Source: an uncultured Treponema sp. (GTDB lineage: Bacteria > Spirochaetota > Spirochaetia > Treponematales > Treponemataceae). From it: a stretch of 32,137 nt of DNA. Below are positions 14,533 to 21,022 of the stretch, piece after piece. How positions within the stretch are numbered: position 1 is the stretch's first letter; each line of letters begins with the position of its first letter. The notes under the pieces were generated by a model, which was given only the letters and a program-made list of their open reading frames with translations, was not told the DNA's origin and did not search any database. The position numbers and the translations under genes were made by a program. The stretch covers positions 1 to 32,137 of the forward strand of contig CAMNDY010000023.1 of the NCBI GenBank assembly GCA_946535985.1, read 5' to 3'.

Positions 14533-15816
14533 TTACTTTTTATAAAGCATCTTAAAAGAGGAGCTTTCATCTATGCCATCGATATATGAAGAGTGATATT
14601 TAAAAACATCTTTCATTGCTCTACATATATTTTTGTAATTCTTGTTTGTACAAATATTTGCAACGCATGGCCATTTTCGAATTTCTCTTGCAGAAAGAAC
14701 GATTTCGTCTTTTTCTGATTTATCAATATAATCTTCAATAAATATTTCAATTTGCACTTTTTGAGACAGCCCTTCAGTTTTTACCTGTTTCACAGATTTT
14801 GGCACCTGCTTTGTATTCATATTTGTTTTTTCCTTTGCAACATGTTGTTTCAACCACATTCCACTAGAACGAATCTTTTCTTCTGGGCTAAAATTGCCAA
14901 ACCAATCTTTAGATGGAAAAAACATTTTTTCTTCAGAAACCCTTTTTATTAATAGTTTTTCCATATAATGGCGATTTTCTTTTGTAGCAACTTCAAATAC
15001 TGAGAATGACAGATTATTTCTCATGTATTCAGATACCTGTTTTTCTATCCTCTTCAATTTTTCAAAATCAATTGATGATGAATAAGTATCCTTCACTTTT
15101 TTCGTAGTTAGGTCACGTTCCCAACAAGTAAGAAATGAATCATCTTTTTTGTTTAGGATAGCACGTCCTATATTCTTTCTGAAAATACTCCGATCTTTAT
15201 TTTCATCATTCAGATGCTCAACTAATCTCGAAGGAAGATTTCCATCTCCATCATGAGTTCCAATTCGCACAATCCTATCAAATTCTTTATACGTTTCACC
15301 TTTCTCAAAGAAGAAATAAACTCCATTTCTTGGGAGTTTGGATTTATCAAATGGATATGTAAACCGAGGGAGTTTGTTTGCAAATTTATGGATTAAATCG
15401 CAAGTAATTTGAGAATTAATCCATGGAGTTTGCTTAAATTGGGAAAGATGTTGAGTTGGGATTTTATAATATTTTATTCCCTTTACCAGTTCTTCATAAT
15501 AATCTTTACCGGCAAGAATAATGTATTTATCATTCTGACGATCTGAAACCATATCAAGCTGTTTCCAGCAAATCTTTGCCCACTCTCTTTTTTCAGCAGA
15601 TGAGAAATCCTTTAAACAAACATTGTAAGGTTTGATAAAATCTGTAAGAGAAACTACATGATATAAAGCAGAAATTACAAAAATTCCATCAGGATTTAAA
15701 AGTCTTGCATAAGCAAGCCGAATTTTAAAACCATCTGAATCATAAAGAACTTCAGCATAGTGTTCACATTCTTTTTTCTTAGCACAACACGAAATTAAGA
15801 CAAATGTTTTAGACAT
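14533..15816 (-). CDS. DUF6884 domain fused to a GIY-YIG-like nuclease domain
   Basis: A 427-residue soluble protein. Residues 1-115 match DUF6884: an opening strand FVLISCCAKKK, then FKIRLAYARLL, IFVISALYHVVS and YIILAGKDYYEEL; the domain is related to tRNA/DNA base-modifying TGT-like folds and occurs near mobile loci. Residues about 162-260 resemble GIY-YIG: NGVYFFF (164-170), RIVRIGTHDG (181-190, R-I-G in place of Y-I-G), then SRLVEHL with Arg 197. A C-terminal domain (about 330-427) is unrecognised. AAGGGG lies upstream of the ATG; the ATG itself abuts a predicted three-way-junction leader. It is the first gene of the operon with the NusA-NTD-like and unknown proteins. Nuclease activity is inferred. 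Confidence 0.65.
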   Translation of the reverse strand: MSKTFVLISCCAKKKECEHYAEVLYDSDGFKIRLAYARLLNPDGIFVISALYHVVSLTDFIKPYNVCLKDFSSAEKREWAKICWKQLDMVSDRQNDKYIILAGKDYYEELVKGIKYYKIPTQHLSQFKQTPWINSQITCDLIHKFANKLPRFTYPFDKSKLPRNGVYFFFEKGETYKEFDRIVRIGTHDGDGNLPSRLVEHLNDENKDRSIFRKNIGRAILNKKDDSFLTCWERDLTTKKVKDTYSSSIDFEKLKRIEKQVSEYMRNNLSFSVFEVATKENRHYMEKLLIKRVSEEKMFFPSKDWFGNFSPEEKIRSSGMWLKQHVAKEKTNMNTKQVPKSVKQVKTEGLSQKVQIEIFIEDYIDKSEKDEIVLSAREIRKWPCVANICTNKNYKNICRAMKDVFKYHSSYIDGIDESSSFKMLYKK

Positions 15817-15872
15817 AATAATACCCCTTGCTCCATTGAGCAAATTAAAGCTAATGAGAAATTGGTATTATT
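15817..15872 (-). promoter_or_regulatory. Structured 5' leader abutting the start of the DUF6884/GIY-YIG gene
   Basis: Outer stem AATAATACC (15817-15825) with GGTATTATT (15864-15872), 9 perfect pairs, encloses two hairpins: TTGCTC-CATT-GAGCAA (15828-15843) and ATTA-AAGC-TAAT (15844-15855). The 3' strand of the outer stem ends on the base before the ATG, and the Shine-Dalgarno AAGGGG lies at the junction, so folding would hide the ribosome-binding site. No known riboswitch class is recognised. Confidence 0.45.
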
Positions 15873-15922
15873 AGGATTTACTTCTTCTGTTTAAAAACAA
15901 AAAAGATAAGCTTAATATACCA

Positions 15923-16034
15923 ATACAACCATAATTCCCATTCTTTCTTGAATGGTACCGACCGAAATAATTTAGTTTGTGAATAAAAGCATCTAGCTTT
16001 TGTTTCCCCAAATTAAATTCGAACGGGGTTGTAT
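15923..16034. other. Nested multi-stem element, possible structured RNA
   Basis: In the middle of the 324-bp gap between divergent genes, four stems fit one nested fold: ATACAACC/GGTTGTAT (15923-15930 with 16027-16034), CCATTC/GAATGG (15938-15943 with 15950-15955), CCGACCGAA/TTCGAACGG (15958-15966 with 16018-16026, 7 pairs around a 2x2 internal loop) and AAAAGC/GCTTTT (15985-15990 with 15996-16001). All pairs are Watson-Crick, so the strand cannot be told. Confidence 0.35.
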
Positions 16035-16062
16035 CTTATACGCTTACCTCTCTAAAAAAAGA

Positions 16063-16091
16063 TTTCCAATTCGTTATAATTAATATATAAT
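16063..16091 (+). promoter_or_regulatory. Promoter of the DUF4145-like gene
   Basis: A -35-like TTTCCA (16063-16068), 17-bp spacer and a perfect -10 TATAAT (16086-16091), 49 bp before the ATG. A second TATAAT lies at 16075-16080. Confidence 0.45.
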
Positions 16092-16140
16092 ATGAAAAAT
16101 GCCAGTTGTCAAGAATAATATTTCAAATTTGGAGTGAAAA

Positions 16141-16917
16141 ATGGAAAAAGAACCTGTTTGGCGTGATATTTGGCAAGAAATTATAGAAGCATCAAAGAAA
16201 GATTTAGAAGCTCAAAACAATCATTTACCCGAATTACAAAAAATTACAGAAAAATATCCTGATGATAAAATGATCCTATTTGAAAAAGGAATTACTTATG
16301 AAGCGCTTAATGATGGGACTAATGCTCAAAAGTATTACAAAGAAGCAGCCTCTGAAGAATCTGGCCTGCCAGTCAAACATTGGCGAGAACGAGCTAAATA
16401 TTTTCTAGAAAGAATTGAAAATAATGGTGGTAGATGCACTTTGATTGCAGATCCCTGCCAACTGAATACAAATAATGATTTATTCCCCATTCAATGGGAT
16501 ACATATTACAATGCACATTATTATGCAAATCTAACTAATTATATTAGATATCTTGCGATATCATCTCTCTCAAGAATTAATAGTGAACCTTCGATGGCTA
16601 TTGTTGTTTTCAGAACATGTCTTGAGATAGGATTATGGACATATTTTAAGAAGGATGCTGATGAATTAAATCAGGCTTATAAGCTTAAAACCAAACGACA
16701 ATATTACGATATTCCATTAAATAATTTGTTGGATGAATTAAATAACAAAAAGAAATTCAAAAAAGGAGAATATAATGCATTTCATGAAATACGTAAATTT
16801 GGGAATGAAGCGGCACACGAATTTAAAAAATATAAAGATTCAGAATTAATAAAGATACTTGATAATTTTAATAAAACATTGTTCTTCCTTAATGAACATG
16901 CAAAAGAAGTAAAATAA
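16141..16917 (+). CDS. DUF4145-like protein with a TPR-like N-terminus
   Basis: A 258-residue soluble protein. About residues 25-95 have a helical-hairpin pattern resembling TPR repeats (LFEKGITYEALNDGTNAQKYYKEAA). The C-terminal half (about 150-250) resembles DUF4145: VVFRTCLEIGLWTYF, then NNLLDELNNKKKFKKGEY, then HEIRKFGNEAAHE, where the R..GN.AAH signature is typical. DUF4145 domains are HEPN-like helical bundles found alone or fused to restriction and defence proteins; the RNase-type R-x4-6-H spacing is not met here (R218 to H226), so catalysis is doubtful. TTGGAG lies before the ATG. It is divergent from the DUF6884 operon across a structured intergenic region. Confidence 0.6.
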   Translation: MEKEPVWRDIWQEIIEASKKDLEAQNNHLPELQKITEKYPDDKMILFEKGITYEALNDGTNAQKYYKEAASEESGLPVKHWRERAKYFLERIENNGGRCTLIADPCQLNTNNDLFPIQWDTYYNAHYYANLTNYIRYLAISSLSRINSEPSMAIVVFRTCLEIGLWTYFKKDADELNQAYKLKTKRQYYDIPLNNLLDELNNKKKFKKGEYNAFHEIRKFGNEAAHEFKKYKDSELIKILDNFNKTLFFLNEHAKEVK

Positions 16918-16927
16918 TAAAGCAGAT

Positions 16928-17020
16928 TTATAATACATCCTCCCCACTATCATCCACATAATCATCATCGTCAGTCATAATGCTGCCATCGGCCATGCGG
17001 ATGGTAGTAGAATATAACAT
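16928..17020 (-). pseudogene. Short acidic ORF, possible gene remnant
   Basis: A 30-codon minus-strand frame in the gap before the mobile mystery pair. It carries RMADGSIMTDDDDYVDDSGE, an acidic C-terminus-like sequence with a GC content higher than its surroundings. No ribosome-binding site is evident and its start overlaps operator copy 1. It reads like the end of a lost gene; the family is not recognised. Confidence 0.25.
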
Positions 17021-17096
17021 ATAGATTATATATCCTATTTACAAATATAACACATATATTATATAATAAACTATATTTTATTACACATAGGTTATA
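17013..17096. promoter_or_regulatory. Three phased 18-bp operators upstream of mobile mystery protein A
   Basis: Three copies of an 18-bp dyad (TATAA-N8-TTATA): 17013-17030, 17046-17063 and 17079-17096 (the last with TATTA as left arm). Starts are exactly 33 bp apart, close to three helical turns. A TATAAT (17062-17067) with a weak -35 TTACAA (17039-17044, 17-bp spacer) overlaps copy 2; copy 3 ends 2 bp before the ATG. They are probably the autoregulatory sites of the HTH protein encoded next. Confidence 0.6.
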
Positions 17097-17098
17097 TT

Positions 17099-17539
17099 AT
17101 GAATTCAAGAATAATACAGATTAGAGCTTTAGACAAGAAAACTTCCTCTTTATCGGATGCCAGAAATATTGTGCCAAATGGGAACAGCTGGATTAATACA
17201 GTTCGTGAAGCAATCGGAATGACTGCCATGCAGCTTGCAAAGCGTCTTGGGGTAACACAGCCGCGAATTGCAAAAATGGAAGTAAACGAACAAAACCTGA
17301 AATTATGCACAATGAAAAAAGTTGCAGAAGCAATGAACTGTGACTTTGTATATTACTTCAAACCAAAAACAAGTTTTCAGAATATTGTTCAGACTCAGGC
17401 TAAGAAAAAAGCAGAAGAAATCCTCCTTGGCGTAAATCTTAATATGGCTTTAGAAAATCAGGATATTCAGACAAATGAAGCCGTTGATGATATGGCTGCT
17501 GATTTTATAAACGGAAACACAAAAAGAATATGGGATTAG
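17099..17539 (+). CDS. Mobile mystery protein A (HTH regulator)
   Basis: A 146-residue protein of the TIGR02612 type. The HTH_3/XRE-like domain is at about 30-85: SWINTVREAIGMTAMQLAKR, then LGVTQPRIAKME, then LCTMKKVAEAMNCDFVYYF, typical of the family. It is always encoded directly upstream of a Fic-domain partner, as here (the stop at 17539 abuts the partner's ATG). Members turn up on plasmids, in integrated elements and near CRISPR or defence loci. By analogy with toxin-antitoxin modules it probably represses the pair and may restrain the Fic protein. A short AGG 7 nt before the ATG serves as ribosome-binding site and lies inside operator copy 3. Confidence 0.85.
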   Translation: MNSRIIQIRALDKKTSSLSDARNIVPNGNSWINTVREAIGMTAMQLAKRLGVTQPRIAKMEVNEQNLKLCTMKKVAEAMNCDFVYYFKPKTSFQNIVQTQAKKKAEEILLGVNLNMALENQDIQTNEAVDDMAADFINGNTKRIWD

Positions 17540-18130
17540 ATGATGGATATTTTTGAAGCAGATGACAATTCTACTCCTCTGACAGCAGAGGAAAAAGATG
17601 GTTTAAAATTGAAATGGATAACTCTCCGTTCCGAACTGAATGAAGCAGAAGCCCGCAATATTGCGCAAGCGCAGGTCTGGCTTATGTCTAACAAAAATAA
17701 AGAGTTTTGCTCTGATACTTTCTTACGTGAGCTCCATAAAAAGATGTTTGGCGATGTATGGAAATGGGCTGGAACTTACAGAACTTCTGAAAGAAATATA
17801 GGCGTTGCTCCATTTCAGATTCCGATAAAACTTATGCAGCTTTTTGATGATGTAAAATTCTGGATAGAAAACAAAACCTATTCAAATAGAGAAATTGCAG
17901 TCAGACTTCATCATAAACTCGTACAGATTCATCCCTTCCCAAACGGCAACGGCCGGGTTTCCCGCCTTATGGCAGATCTTGTTCTGGAAAAACTTGAAGG
18001 AACAAAACTTTACTGGGGAAACACAAACCTTGTAAATGTTTCAGAAATCCGCAGCTCTTATATTGCGGCATTACGAAAAGCAGATGCCGGGAATTATACG
18101 GATTTACTTGAATTTACGAAAAGCCATTAG
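17540..18130 (+). CDS. Mobile mystery protein B (Fic-domain protein)
   Basis: A 196-residue TIGR02613-type Fic protein. The catalytic loop is HPFPNGNGR (131-139) followed by VSRLMADLVLE. Fic enzymes use the His to transfer AMP or another phosphate-containing group from a nucleotide to a protein hydroxyl. The canonical acidic residue of HPFx(D/E)GNGR is Asn here, which I recall as usual for this family. An N-terminal ITLRSELNEAE segment (about 27-37) may be the inhibitory helix, but the (S/T)xxxE(G/N) motif is not exact. KWAGTYRTSERNIGV (75-89) is the typical Fic flap region. The start directly follows the stop of protein A, so the two are translationally coupled. The target is unknown. Confidence 0.9.
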   Translation: MMDIFEADDNSTPLTAEEKDGLKLKWITLRSELNEAEARNIAQAQVWLMSNKNKEFCSDTFLRELHKKMFGDVWKWAGTYRTSERNIGVAPFQIPIKLMQLFDDVKFWIENKTYSNREIAVRLHHKLVQIHPFPNGNGRVSRLMADLVLEKLEGTKLYWGNTNLVNVSEIRSSYIAALRKADAGNYTDLLEFTKSH

Positions 18131-18136
18131 AGCTTT

Positions 18137-18226
18137 TCATTTTTCTTTCATAATCACAACACAGCCCATGACAATCAGTGCAATAATACAAATAAGAGGG
18201 ATTCCTACAAAAATAAAAGCAATCAT
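18137..18226 (-). CDS. 29-residue single-span membrane peptide
   Basis: The ATG (18224-18226) has a perfect GGAGG 7 nt upstream, followed by 29 codons to TGA (18137-18139). The peptide is almost wholly hydrophobic (IAFIFVGIPLICIIALIVMG in the core) with a charged KEK end, so it should form one transmembrane helix. It starts 25 bp after the 18252-18614 gene stops and is probably in its transcript. It could be a small membrane-protein regulator or a hydrophobic toxin; nothing more can be said. Confidence 0.55.
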   Translation of the reverse strand: MIAFIFVGIPLICIIALIVMGCVVIMKEK

Positions 18227-18251
18227 AACAGCCTCCTGCAAACCGCATCTG

Positions 18252-18614
18252 CTATTTTGCGACTTCCACTACTGCTTCGTTCCAGGTGATGGACTTAAAC
18301 TTGAGCTGAACTTCTTTCTGAATATCCGGGAAACGGAAAACTGTAATTGAATCGTCGGCGCGCAGGTAGTATTCAAACGTCTTTGGGAACTGTGAGGATT
18401 TGGACTCGGCAATAATTGTTATGCACCACAAATCTTTTTCGATATTCTTGATGCTTGAAACACAGGTCTTGCCACCGCTTACGGATTTTTCTACTGGCGT
18501 AAAATAATCCAGCATTGAAGCTCCAAAAACATCGCCGGTTTTGACTTTGATTTCTTCGGCAAAAAGCATACATGAGCCGGCTAACAGCACTAACAAACAA
18601 ATCAGTTTTTTCAT
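18252..18614 (-). CDS. Exported protein of unknown function
   Basis: A 120-residue protein with a clear signal peptide (MKKLICLLVLLAGSCMLFAE, cleavage expected near LFA-E), so periplasmic. The mature part has a beta-rich pattern (KVKTGDVFG, CITIIAESKSS, TFEYYLRADDSITVFRF, VQLKFKSITWNEAVVEVAK). No family is recognised. The start at 18614 begins the signal peptide and has GGGGGT upstream; the in-frame ATG at 18662 would put 16 charged or polar residues in front. It is followed by the 29-residue membrane peptide. Confidence 0.65.
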   Translation of the reverse strand: MKKLICLLVLLAGSCMLFAEEIKVKTGDVFGASMLDYFTPVEKSVSGGKTCVSSIKNIEKDLWCITIIAESKSSQFPKTFEYYLRADDSITVFRFPDIQKEVQLKFKSITWNEAVVEVAK

Positions 18615-18696
18615 TCTCAACCCCCTGATATAACCTTTACAGTATACAATTATATCAGTCAAGGGTGTCAGGGAACGGCATTGTTAATACCATTCT

Positions 18697-19383
18697 TCAT
18701 TCTTCATTTTTTATAAATATTCCTGTGTATTCTTTGATGATTTTAAGTTTTCTTTGAATTATATCGTTCTTCATTGAATCCCCAAAAAAGCCGCCCATTA
18801 TTCTTGCGGCTTCTTCGTGGCTGGTGAATTTATAATCAGTTTGAATTATGTGTTCTTTAAAACCGTTGTCTGTAAGTGCATGATAAAACTGTGCAAGCTT
18901 TTCTCCGGGTGGATTTGGAGAGGCAACATTTGTTCCCAGCGTTTCAATAAAAATAACTGTATCTGCTCTTTTTGTTGTTTCATCAATGAGCATTTGAATT
19001 GTTTGATTTCTGTTTTCATCATCCTGGACTACTAGATGTCCAAAGCTCCAGCCTTCGATTATTATGTCATATTTATTTTTAAGAGAGCTTATCTGTTTGT
19101 TGTCACTAACAGCATACTCAATTTTATCCGCGCATTCAGACAGATTTTGTTTTGCCTTATCAATCATATGCTGTGCATTATCGTATGCAAAAACTTTTTG
19201 GACTTTGTCTATATAGGTTTTAGTAACTCTACCGGTTCCTATACCAAATTCGCCGACAACTTTATTTTCCCACTGAATGTTGTTATTGAGGAACTTACAA
19301 AGATTGTTTTCATAATCTTCATGATTTACTAATTCATCATACAGGCCTGAGAAATTTTGATAAACTTTGAACATGTCCGACAT
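18697..19383 (-). CDS. Class I SAM-dependent methyltransferase
   Basis: A 228-residue cytoplasmic protein with the Rossmann-type SAM-binding signature VVGEFGIGTGRVTK (42-55, motif I), the acidic end of strand 2 in FAYDNA (66-70), and IIIEGWSFGHLV (107-118, motif IV region). It has a short helical N-terminus. The substrate is not evident; it resembles small-molecule rather than DNA methyltransferases. The ATG at 19383 has AGGA 8 nt upstream. It is a single-gene unit between the exported protein and the VOC gene, which lies 43 bp upstream on the same strand. Confidence 0.8.
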   Translation of the reverse strand: MSDMFKVYQNFSGLYDELVNHEDYENNLCKFLNNNIQWENKVVGEFGIGTGRVTKTYIDKVQKVFAYDNAQHMIDKAKQNLSECADKIEYAVSDNKQISSLKNKYDIIIEGWSFGHLVVQDDENRNQTIQMLIDETTKRADTVIFIETLGTNVASPNPPGEKLAQFYHALTDNGFKEHIIQTDYKFTSHEEAARIMGGFFGDSMKNDIIQRKLKIIKEYTGIFIKNEE

Positions 19384-19426
19384 TTTTAATTCCTATGCGT
19401 TCTCGTGCGGGCGACAATTTAATAAA

Positions 19427-19702
19427 CTACATATCCTTTTCAGACCAGGAACGGAATGGTTTGTTCCAGGAACCAATTTCAATTAAGTTTCCTTCGGGAT
19501 CTGCAATGTAACAGGTGCGCTGGCCCCAAGGTTCGGTGGAAGGTTCAAGTACGCTGGTGGCACCTTTTGAAATTACTTCCCTTATTAAATAAACATTCCC
19601 GGTATCTTCCGATTCCTTGATTTCAAATCCAAGAACATCTCTGTAAAACCGAATCATTTTTGCCATGTCTTCTACGAATAATCCAAAACCGTCTAAGTGC
19701 AT
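19427..19702 (-). CDS. VOC (glyoxalase-like) protein with an apparent internal deletion
   Basis: A 91-residue VOC-superfamily protein; complete single-domain members are usually 115-130. The N-terminal beta-alpha part (MHLDGFGLFVEDMAKMIRFYRDVLGFE) and the C-terminal part (GATSVLEPSTEPWGQRT, IADPEGNLIEIGSW) are well preserved, but between GNVYLI and REVISKGATS about 30 residues that normally cover the middle beta strands and linker seem to be missing, without loss of frame. Glu of NLIEIG is a usual metal ligand. GGAGAG lies upstream of the ATG. It may be non-functional. Confidence 0.7.
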   Translation of the reverse strand: MHLDGFGLFVEDMAKMIRFYRDVLGFEIKESEDTGNVYLIREVISKGATSVLEPSTEPWGQRTCYIADPEGNLIEIGSWNKPFRSWSEKDM

Positions 19703-19727
19703 TGTTTACTCTCCTGTTAAGATATTT

Positions 19728-20042
19728 TTATATCAATTTTACATAATCCCGTTTAGCATAAAAGATTCGCATAATTGAAACTATTATTTTATCATCATCA
19801 ATTAAATAAAGTGCAATGTAATTTTTCTTGAATAAAAAACGATGATAACCTTCTGATTGCAGAAATAAATCCTTACTCAATGGATACATATATGGATTAT
19901 CTGCAATGTTATCTTTTTCTTTCAAAAACTCTTCAAGTAAAGAATCTGCAGCTTTTTGATTACAAAGTTTATCTGTAAAATAAGTAATTATTTCAGATAA
20001 ATCCTGCTCCGCTTTTTCCATGATTCTGACATTATAAGTCAT
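19728..20042 (-). CDS. ParE/RelE-family toxin
   Basis: A 104-residue RelE/ParE-fold protein: VRIMEKAEQDLSEIITYF helix start, a second helix (NQKAADSLLEEFLKEKDNI), then NPYMYPLSKD and strands GYHRFLFKKNYIALYLIDDD and VSIMRIFYAKRDY. The arrangement is ParE-like. ParE poisons DNA gyrase and RelE cleaves mRNA; which applies cannot be read here. The ATG overlaps the antitoxin 3' end by 11 bp, the usual antitoxin-first order. Confidence 0.85.
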   Translation of the reverse strand: MTYNVRIMEKAEQDLSEIITYFTDKLCNQKAADSLLEEFLKEKDNIADNPYMYPLSKDLFLQSEGYHRFLFKKNYIALYLIDDDKIIVSIMRIFYAKRDYVKLI

Positions 20043-20292
20043 GGTTTTTCCTTATTCTTGCTACTGCATCTTCAACAGAAGAATACTTTCCGTTTTTCAT
20101 ATCCTGTTTAGCTTCTTCAAGTTTTCCGTATACATTTGCAAGAAAAAGATTTTTCTCGTATGTTTCCATACTCATAAGGACCATATCTCCATAACCATTT
20201 TTTGTTACGAAAATAGGTTCTTCTTCTTCATGACAAAGTGTAGAAATTGCAGTTGTGTTTTTCAAATCCCTGATAGGAACGATTCTTGGCAT
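20032..20292 (-). CDS. Phd/YefM-family antitoxin
   Basis: An 86-residue antitoxin: PRIVPIRDLKNTTAIS is the usual Phd/YefM opening strand and helix, EEPIFVTKNGYGDMVLMSME is the typical hairpin, and the C-terminal helix neutralises the toxin. It binds its own promoter in related systems. GGAGAAA lies before the ATG. The downstream toxin overlaps by 11 bp. Confidence 0.9.
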   Translation of the reverse strand: MPRIVPIRDLKNTTAISTLCHEEEEPIFVTKNGYGDMVLMSMETYEKNLFLANVYGKLEEAKQDMKNGKYSSVEDAVARIRKNHDL

Positions 20293-20312
20293 TTGTTTCT
20301 CCTTGTGGGATT

Positions 20313-20342
20313 ATTTTACCACGGAGAATAATGTTTTGTCTA
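20313..20342 (-). promoter_or_regulatory. Promoter of the toxin-antitoxin pair
   Basis: Minus strand: -35 TAGACA (20337-20342, 5 of 6), 18-bp spacer, -10 TAAAAT (20313-20318, 5 of 6), 20 bp before the antitoxin ATG. Confidence 0.5.
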
Positions 20343-20365
20343 GGAAAAAAGATAACCTAACCTGA

Positions 20366-20548
20366 TTAAAACCCTAATAATTTTCTAACATCAGCTGTTT
20401 CTAGCCAGCCATTTTTTGCAGCAGAATCTTCTCCCTTTTTTAGTTCTGCAAGAAGAATTTTAGTAAGAGAAACATGAGATTCATCTGTGGCATCCTGCAA
20501 TAATTCATTATTATTTTGTAAATCAGAAACAGATTTAATAGATATCAT
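20366..20548 (-). pseudogene. Phd-like antitoxin with its middle missing
   Basis: A 60-residue ORF. The start (MISIKSVSDLQNNNELLQDA) is that of a Phd/YefM antitoxin and the end (LLAELKKGEDSAAKNGWLET, then ADVRKLLGF) is that of the same family's C-terminus, but the central hairpin (around VYLTKNGRGR...LLSIEEYEKM in relatives) is cut to SLTKI. The frame is intact, so it may be expressed, yet the DNA-binding fold would be broken. No partner toxin follows. GAGGT lies upstream of the ATG (20546-20548). Confidence 0.55.
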
Positions 20549-20616
20549 ACATACCTCTAACATCCACAAGGTTATACAAAATAATTGTCTTTAGTAATTT
20601 CTTAATTGTCAAGTTC

Positions 20617-21009
20617 TTATTTTTTCTTTATATACAGCAGGACAAAGTTTAGTATGTTGTATAAACCTTTGTCTAAATATTCTTTGTCGCGTTTGCCAAA
20701 GGGGTGGCCGGATTCGAACCATTCTTGCCAGGCAATGTCGTAGCAGGAGGCTTCTTGGGCGATTATTTCGCAGCTGTCGCCGCATTCTTCCTGGATAAGG
20801 TTTTTCCACCAGTCTTTGGTTTTGAACAATTCGGAATCGTCACCTTCGGCCCATTCACAAAATATTTCTTTTAGCTGACCTTTGGGGTCTTCTTTGAGGC
20901 CGGGGATTGCAATCATAACGCAGCCGTTCTTTTTGACAAAGGGCAGGATTTTTTCTGCGAAGACGCCTTTTTTGCAACCAAAATAGTGATATGATCTGAA
21001 GGCAGAATT
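20617..21009 (-). pseudogene. SAM-dependent methyltransferase lacking its N-terminal half
   Basis: The open frame from a stop (21010-21012) to 20617 holds only the C-terminal half of a methyltransferase: YHYFGCKKGVFAEKILPFVK followed by NGCVMIAIPGLKEDPKG, WAEGDDSELFKTKDWW and WFESGHPFGKRDKEYLD. This is the part after the SAM-binding motifs of a ~250-residue class I enzyme. The Rossmann part is absent and the space up to the ArsR stop (21023) is too small for it. The ATG at 20916 lies inside the domain, so I read the gene as truncated. Confidence 0.65.
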
Positions 21010-21022
21010 TTAAGACATAAGC

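Noticed and set aside
16005..16028. A GTTCGAA sequence flanked by CCCC and GGGG that recalls a tRNA T arm
   Set aside because: The loop is far too long, there is no acceptor stem, CCA or anticodon arm, so it is not a tRNA or tmRNA gene.
16141..16917. Active HEPN ribonuclease site in the DUF4145-like protein
   Set aside because: The Arg to His distance in RKFGNEAAH is larger than the R-x4-6-H of HEPN RNases.
17013..17096. The three spaced repeats considered as a short CRISPR array
   Set aside because: The units are 18-bp dyads with 15-bp AT-rich gaps, no cas genes, and they overlap a promoter; operators explain them better.
8000..18130. Search for integrase, transposase or att-like direct repeats bounding the AT-rich island
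   Set aside because: None could be found by eye, so the island is called from composition and gene content only, without defined ends.
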